Below are positions 61,777 to 64,000 of a stretch of 64,000 nucleotides of DNA, piece after piece (position 1 is the first letter of the stretch; every line of letters begins with the position of its first letter). The notes under the pieces are model-generated. The model ran no database searches and was not told the origin of the DNA. It saw only the letters and a program-made list of their open reading frames with translations. This DNA is from Planktothrix agardhii NIES-204 (GTDB lineage: Bacteria > Cyanobacteriota > Cyanobacteriia > Cyanobacteriales > Microcoleaceae), in the NCBI GenBank assembly GCA_003609755.1, contig AP017991.1:4716239-4780238 (forward strand), given 5' to 3'. Both the position numbers and the translations under genes were made by a program.

Positions 61777-62322
61777 ATGGCAGAATATAATTTTATTTTA
61801 AACTTTAATCTCCCAGATACTCAAGTTAATCCCGATAATTACCTAGAGAGTTTGGCAACAGAAGGCTGTGATGATGCCTTAATTGGAATCGGTAAAAAAG
61901 GGAAAATTGCCCTCAATTTTATCCGTGAATCTTCATCTGCTAAACAAGCGGTTTATAGTGCCATTCAGGATGTGAAACGGGCTATTCCCCAGGCAATTTT
62001 GACTGAAGTTAGCCCGGATTATATTAGTTTAACCGAGGTTGCTAAATTGCTCGGATGTACAAGGCAAAATATTCGTAATTTGTTGATAAAGAGTGAAGAA
62101 AAATGTCCCAGACCTATCTATAGCGGGACTCCTTCTATCTGGCACTTATCAGATATATTGAACTGGTTATATGAGGAGAAAAAATATAGAAATAGAATTG
62201 ACCCGACTTTATTAGAGTTATCTAAGGTTAGTAAGGATTTTAATATTGTTAGGGAGTGGGCAACCGTTGATTCTGAAGAAAAGGAAAAGATTCAATTATT
62301 ATTGGCGGAAACTTGTGCTTAA
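61777..62322 (+). CDS. HTH protein, putative antitoxin partner of the HicA-like gene
   Basis: A 181-aa protein. ATG 61777 is preferred because GAGGAG lies at 61761-61766; the longer GTG start at 61717 would lie inside the restored toxin frame. The N-terminal 80 residues (YNFILNFNLPDTQVNPDNYLESLATEGCDDALIGIGKKGKIALNF) form a compact alpha-beta domain. An excisionase-like HTH (SLTEVAKLLGCTRQNIRNLL, about 92-111) follows, then a helical tail. It begins four bases after the upstream gene's restored stop. Probable autoregulating antitoxin. Confidence 0.65.
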   Translation: MAEYNFILNFNLPDTQVNPDNYLESLATEGCDDALIGIGKKGKIALNFIRESSSAKQAVYSAIQDVKRAIPQAILTEVSPDYISLTEVAKLLGCTRQNIRNLLIKSEEKCPRPIYSGTPSIWHLSDILNWLYEEKKYRNRIDPTLLELSKVSKDFNIVREWATVDSEEKEKIQLLLAETCA

Positions 62323-62743
62323 TTGACTAATCCCTGGCATTTGTTGTAAGATTGATTCAATAATATTCATAAGGCAATTTGTTAAGCTGGTATATTTTTT
62401 TAGCTTAACTTAAAAGAGTGCTTTTTTCTGTTTTATTTGGCTTCAGATTACACTTACTTTTTTGGTTTCTGGGGTGGGCTACGTTAGTGAAGCTTGCCGT
62501 AGGCATCGCTTCCCTATTTAAAAACTGTCCGAAGTATTGCTGAGGTAAGCTGTTGTAATAAATCCATCTGAGTTACTTACTTCCAGATAAGCTGTTGAGC
62601 ATTTAAACTGCATATTTTAGAGGCTGAAACCCCTTACTGGCTTGGATCGCCTCGAAAATTTAGATAATTAACAGCTTACACCACTACTAAAAACTTCCTA
62701 CTATCAGGAATTAGGGAATAAAGGAGGTTTTTCCAGTTTTCAT
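62323..62743. other. 421-bp region without a gene
   Basis: AT-rich, with no ORF of note. It contains a small hairpin repeat at 62495-62514 (GAAGCTTGCCGTAGGCATCGCTTC, with nested TGCC/GGCA), a cyanobacterial intergenic type. No promoter or RNA family was recognised. Confidence 0.5.
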
Positions 62744-63274
62744 TTATTCTCGTACTTTTTCCAAAAAAGTTATTTTTTCAAAAGAGCGATCAAGGTTGAT
62801 AAAATTTGCTCCTTCAAAATTCTTCAGGGCATTAGAAGCTTGTTCCCAAAAATAAATTTCAACGGCCCACCCTTTTTTTACACAACGCTCTAGTGCCGGA
62901 ATTTGGTCTTGATCTCCTGTGACAATCGCTATAGTACCTGGAGTTGGGTTATCCTCTAATGTATCTCGAATAGCGTTGGTTAATTCTGCATCGACTCGTT
63001 TTTCTTTTCCTGTGAATGTACTACGATCAAAAATTCTTGGTTCGATTCCAACGGTTTTTAACTGATTCCAAAATGAATCATTATTGGGAGGTCGAGAGCC
63101 AACAAGCACTGTTTCTGCAAGTTTTCTTCCTTGTCTAATTTCCTCCAGTAGATCACCATAGCTAATCCGAACACGAATTACGAGTTCGTCATCGTAGAAA
63201 TATTGCTGACGAGCTACTCTTTGAGCTTCAATGAATATATTAGAGTTATCTATGAACAAATGTAATCCATTCAT
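62744..63274 (-). CDS. NYN-domain (LabA/DUF88-like) protein
   Basis: A 176-aa protein. ATG 63274 (MNGLHLFIDNSNIFIEAQ) starts exactly at the domain and is preferred to 63331. The PIN-like fold acidic residues are visible: FIDNSN, KRVDAELTNAI and VTGDQDQIPALE. NYN proteins are metal-dependent ribonucleases. The cyanobacterial LabA group affects circadian output, but this gene is not clearly LabA. It has no neighbour with an evident link. Confidence 0.85.
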   Translation of the reverse strand: MNGLHLFIDNSNIFIEAQRVARQQYFYDDELVIRVRISYGDLLEEIRQGRKLAETVLVGSRPPNNDSFWNQLKTVGIEPRIFDRSTFTGKEKRVDAELTNAIRDTLEDNPTPGTIAIVTGDQDQIPALERCVKKGWAVEIYFWEQASNALKNFEGANFINLDRSFEKITFLEKVRE

Positions 63275-63432
63275 TTGCGATTGCCAAAGTTTGACGGAAC
63301 TATTATACCACAACGACTTGAAAAAAGGCAAAAGGAAAAAAAGCTTTAGCTCATCAACAAAAACTAGAAGAAAAAATGCGTAAGTCCTGACCAGATATTT
63401 CTTGTTGCTAGTTTCTACCTAGCAATACTTTA

Positions 63433-63502
63433 AGCAGGCTCCACCTGCTGTTAACGGGAGGCTCTGCCTCCTGAACAGCGTTCCCTGGTAGAACCAGGGA
63501 AC
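63433..63502. repeat. Element of three consecutive hairpins
   Basis: GCAGG/CCTGC, GGAGGC/GCCTCC and GTTCCCTGGT/ACCAGGGAAC arms follow one another within 70 bp, just after the SLH gene end. It resembles cyanobacterial intergenic repeats carrying GTTCCCTGG-type palindromes. The last hairpin could also end the SLH transcript. Confidence 0.6.
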
Positions 63503-63514
63503 CAGAGTTTTTAG

Positions 63515-64000
63515 TTAAACAATATAAGGAGAATCAACTGCTTGCGCCCGATTAACGGCTACCAAAGTTTGATAGAAAATTGCAGCAATTTCCCCACGGG
63601 TGACATCTTTTAACGGGTTAAAAACCTCTTTTTTCGGGTAATTAACCACTATATTTAATTCCGTCGCCGTAATTACTGCATTGGTAGCAAAAGCCGGAAT
63701 TTGAACACGGTCAGTATAAACGCCCAAACTATTAGATGTTCCCCCGGTTAATTTCAACCCATTGACTAAGGAAACAATCGCTTGAGAACGAGTTAAATTT
63801 TGATTTGGTCGGAAAGTTTTATCGGGATAACCTGATAGGAAACCCGCCCGATTTGCCTTGTCAATTGCCTCTTTTCCCCAAAAATTTGCCGCCACATCGG
63901 TAAACACAATTCCTTCCCGAATTGGTGTTAATTCAAATGCTTTCATTAACATCGCCGCGTGTTGGGCGCGGGTTAAGGTGGCATCGGGTTTAAACGAACC
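63515..64000 (-). CDS. SLH-domain protein, C-terminal part
   Basis: The frame is open through the right edge, so the N-terminus is missing; the visible 161 residues contain two SLH repeats and the end of another (GSFKPDATLTRAQHAAMLMKAF; ANFWGKEAIDKANRAGFLSGYPDKTFRPNQNLTRSQAIVSL; AFATNAVITATELNIVVNYPKKEVFNPLKDVTRGEIAAIFYQTL). It ends shortly after the last repeat (VDSPYIV). The layout mirrors the SLH part of the 46732 protein, but without the hydrolase domain. It binds wall polymers at the cell surface. Confidence 0.9.
   Translation of the reverse strand, partial: GSFKPDATLTRAQHAAMLMKAFELTPIREGIVFTDVAANFWGKEAIDKANRAGFLSGYPDKTFRPNQNLTRSQAIVSLVNGLKLTGGTSNSLGVYTDRVQIPAFATNAVITATELNIVVNYPKKEVFNPLKDVTRGEIAAIFYQTLVAVNRAQAVDSPYIV

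Noticed and set aside
62323..62743. Possible replication origin in the AT-rich gap
   Set aside because: No cluster of TTATCCACA-type DnaA boxes and no dnaA or dnaN nearby.

Overview
The window is a piece of a filamentous cyanobacterial chromosome. It carries psaA and psaB, psb27, a light-dependent protochlorophyllide reductase and RbcR-type regulators. GCGATCGC (HIP1-like) octamers, heptamer repeats and hairpin-forming intergenic repeats are frequent, and base composition is AT-rich. Gene content and repeat types resemble Oscillatoriales such as Planktothrix; the genus is an inference. There is no prophage, CRISPR array, rRNA operon or complete insertion sequence.

Layout. 1-6.8 kb: a GT-C membrane glycosyltransferase (cut by the left edge), tRNA-Phe, Nudix hydrolase, shikimate kinase, a LapA-like membrane protein and an RNase II/R-family (Zam-like) protein with altered active-site residues. 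7.0-7.2 kb: a candidate structured RNA of about 170 nt. 7.2-16 kb: conserved cyanobacterial proteins, a radical SAM enzyme, a diguanylate cyclase, a twin DUF305 lipoprotein, a cupin, apt and a lone DppB-type permease, with three gene remnants (YjbQ, a dCache sensor, a CHAT protein). 16-23 kb: HNH nuclease, a divergent Fut-type iron(III) permease/ATPase pair, an alpha/beta-hydrolase lacking a normal nucleophile, and a repeat-rich lipoprotein with an in-frame stop. 23.3-28 kb: psaA-psaB with a terminator. 28-29.3 kb: an MvaI/BcnI-like restriction-modification pair. 29.6-33 kb: a DICT-domain histidine kinase followed by por. 33-38 kb: two membrane-anchored solute-binding proteins with related leader anchors and a zinc-ribbon Ser/Thr kinase, with two Uma2 genes. 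38-42 kb: tandem RbcR-like LysR genes, NnrU/Z-ISO, a thioredoxin. 42-51 kb: a TnpB remnant, methyltransferases, a lytic transglycosylase, an SLH-anchored glycosylhydrolase, an Rpn-type nuclease and a VanX-type dipeptidase. 51.5-54.7 kb: an XPB-like helicase beside a DUF790/Bax1-like nuclease, then a broken DUF29 gene. 54.8-64 kb: ABC-F ATPase, DUF433 antitoxin-like gene, SPFH protein, a second glycosylhydrolase-like protein, psb27, a PfkB sugar kinase, a HicA-like/HTH pair with a frameshift, an NYN-domain protein and an SLH protein cut by the right edge.

How the parts fit. The photosynthetic core is two PSI reaction-centre genes, one PSII assembly factor, chlorophyll synthesis and carbon-fixation regulators. 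Cell-wall and surface functions recur (Slt, VanX-like, SLH proteins, GHL10-type hydrolases). Defence or conflict genes are scattered and several look damaged: a short REase, a frameshifted HicA-like gene, a lone DUF433, and CHAT, TnpB and DUF29 fragments. The most interesting units are the XPB-Bax1-like pair, the HicA-like/HTH module, the orphan binding-protein and Ser/Thr kinase cluster, and the structured RNA near 7.1 kb.
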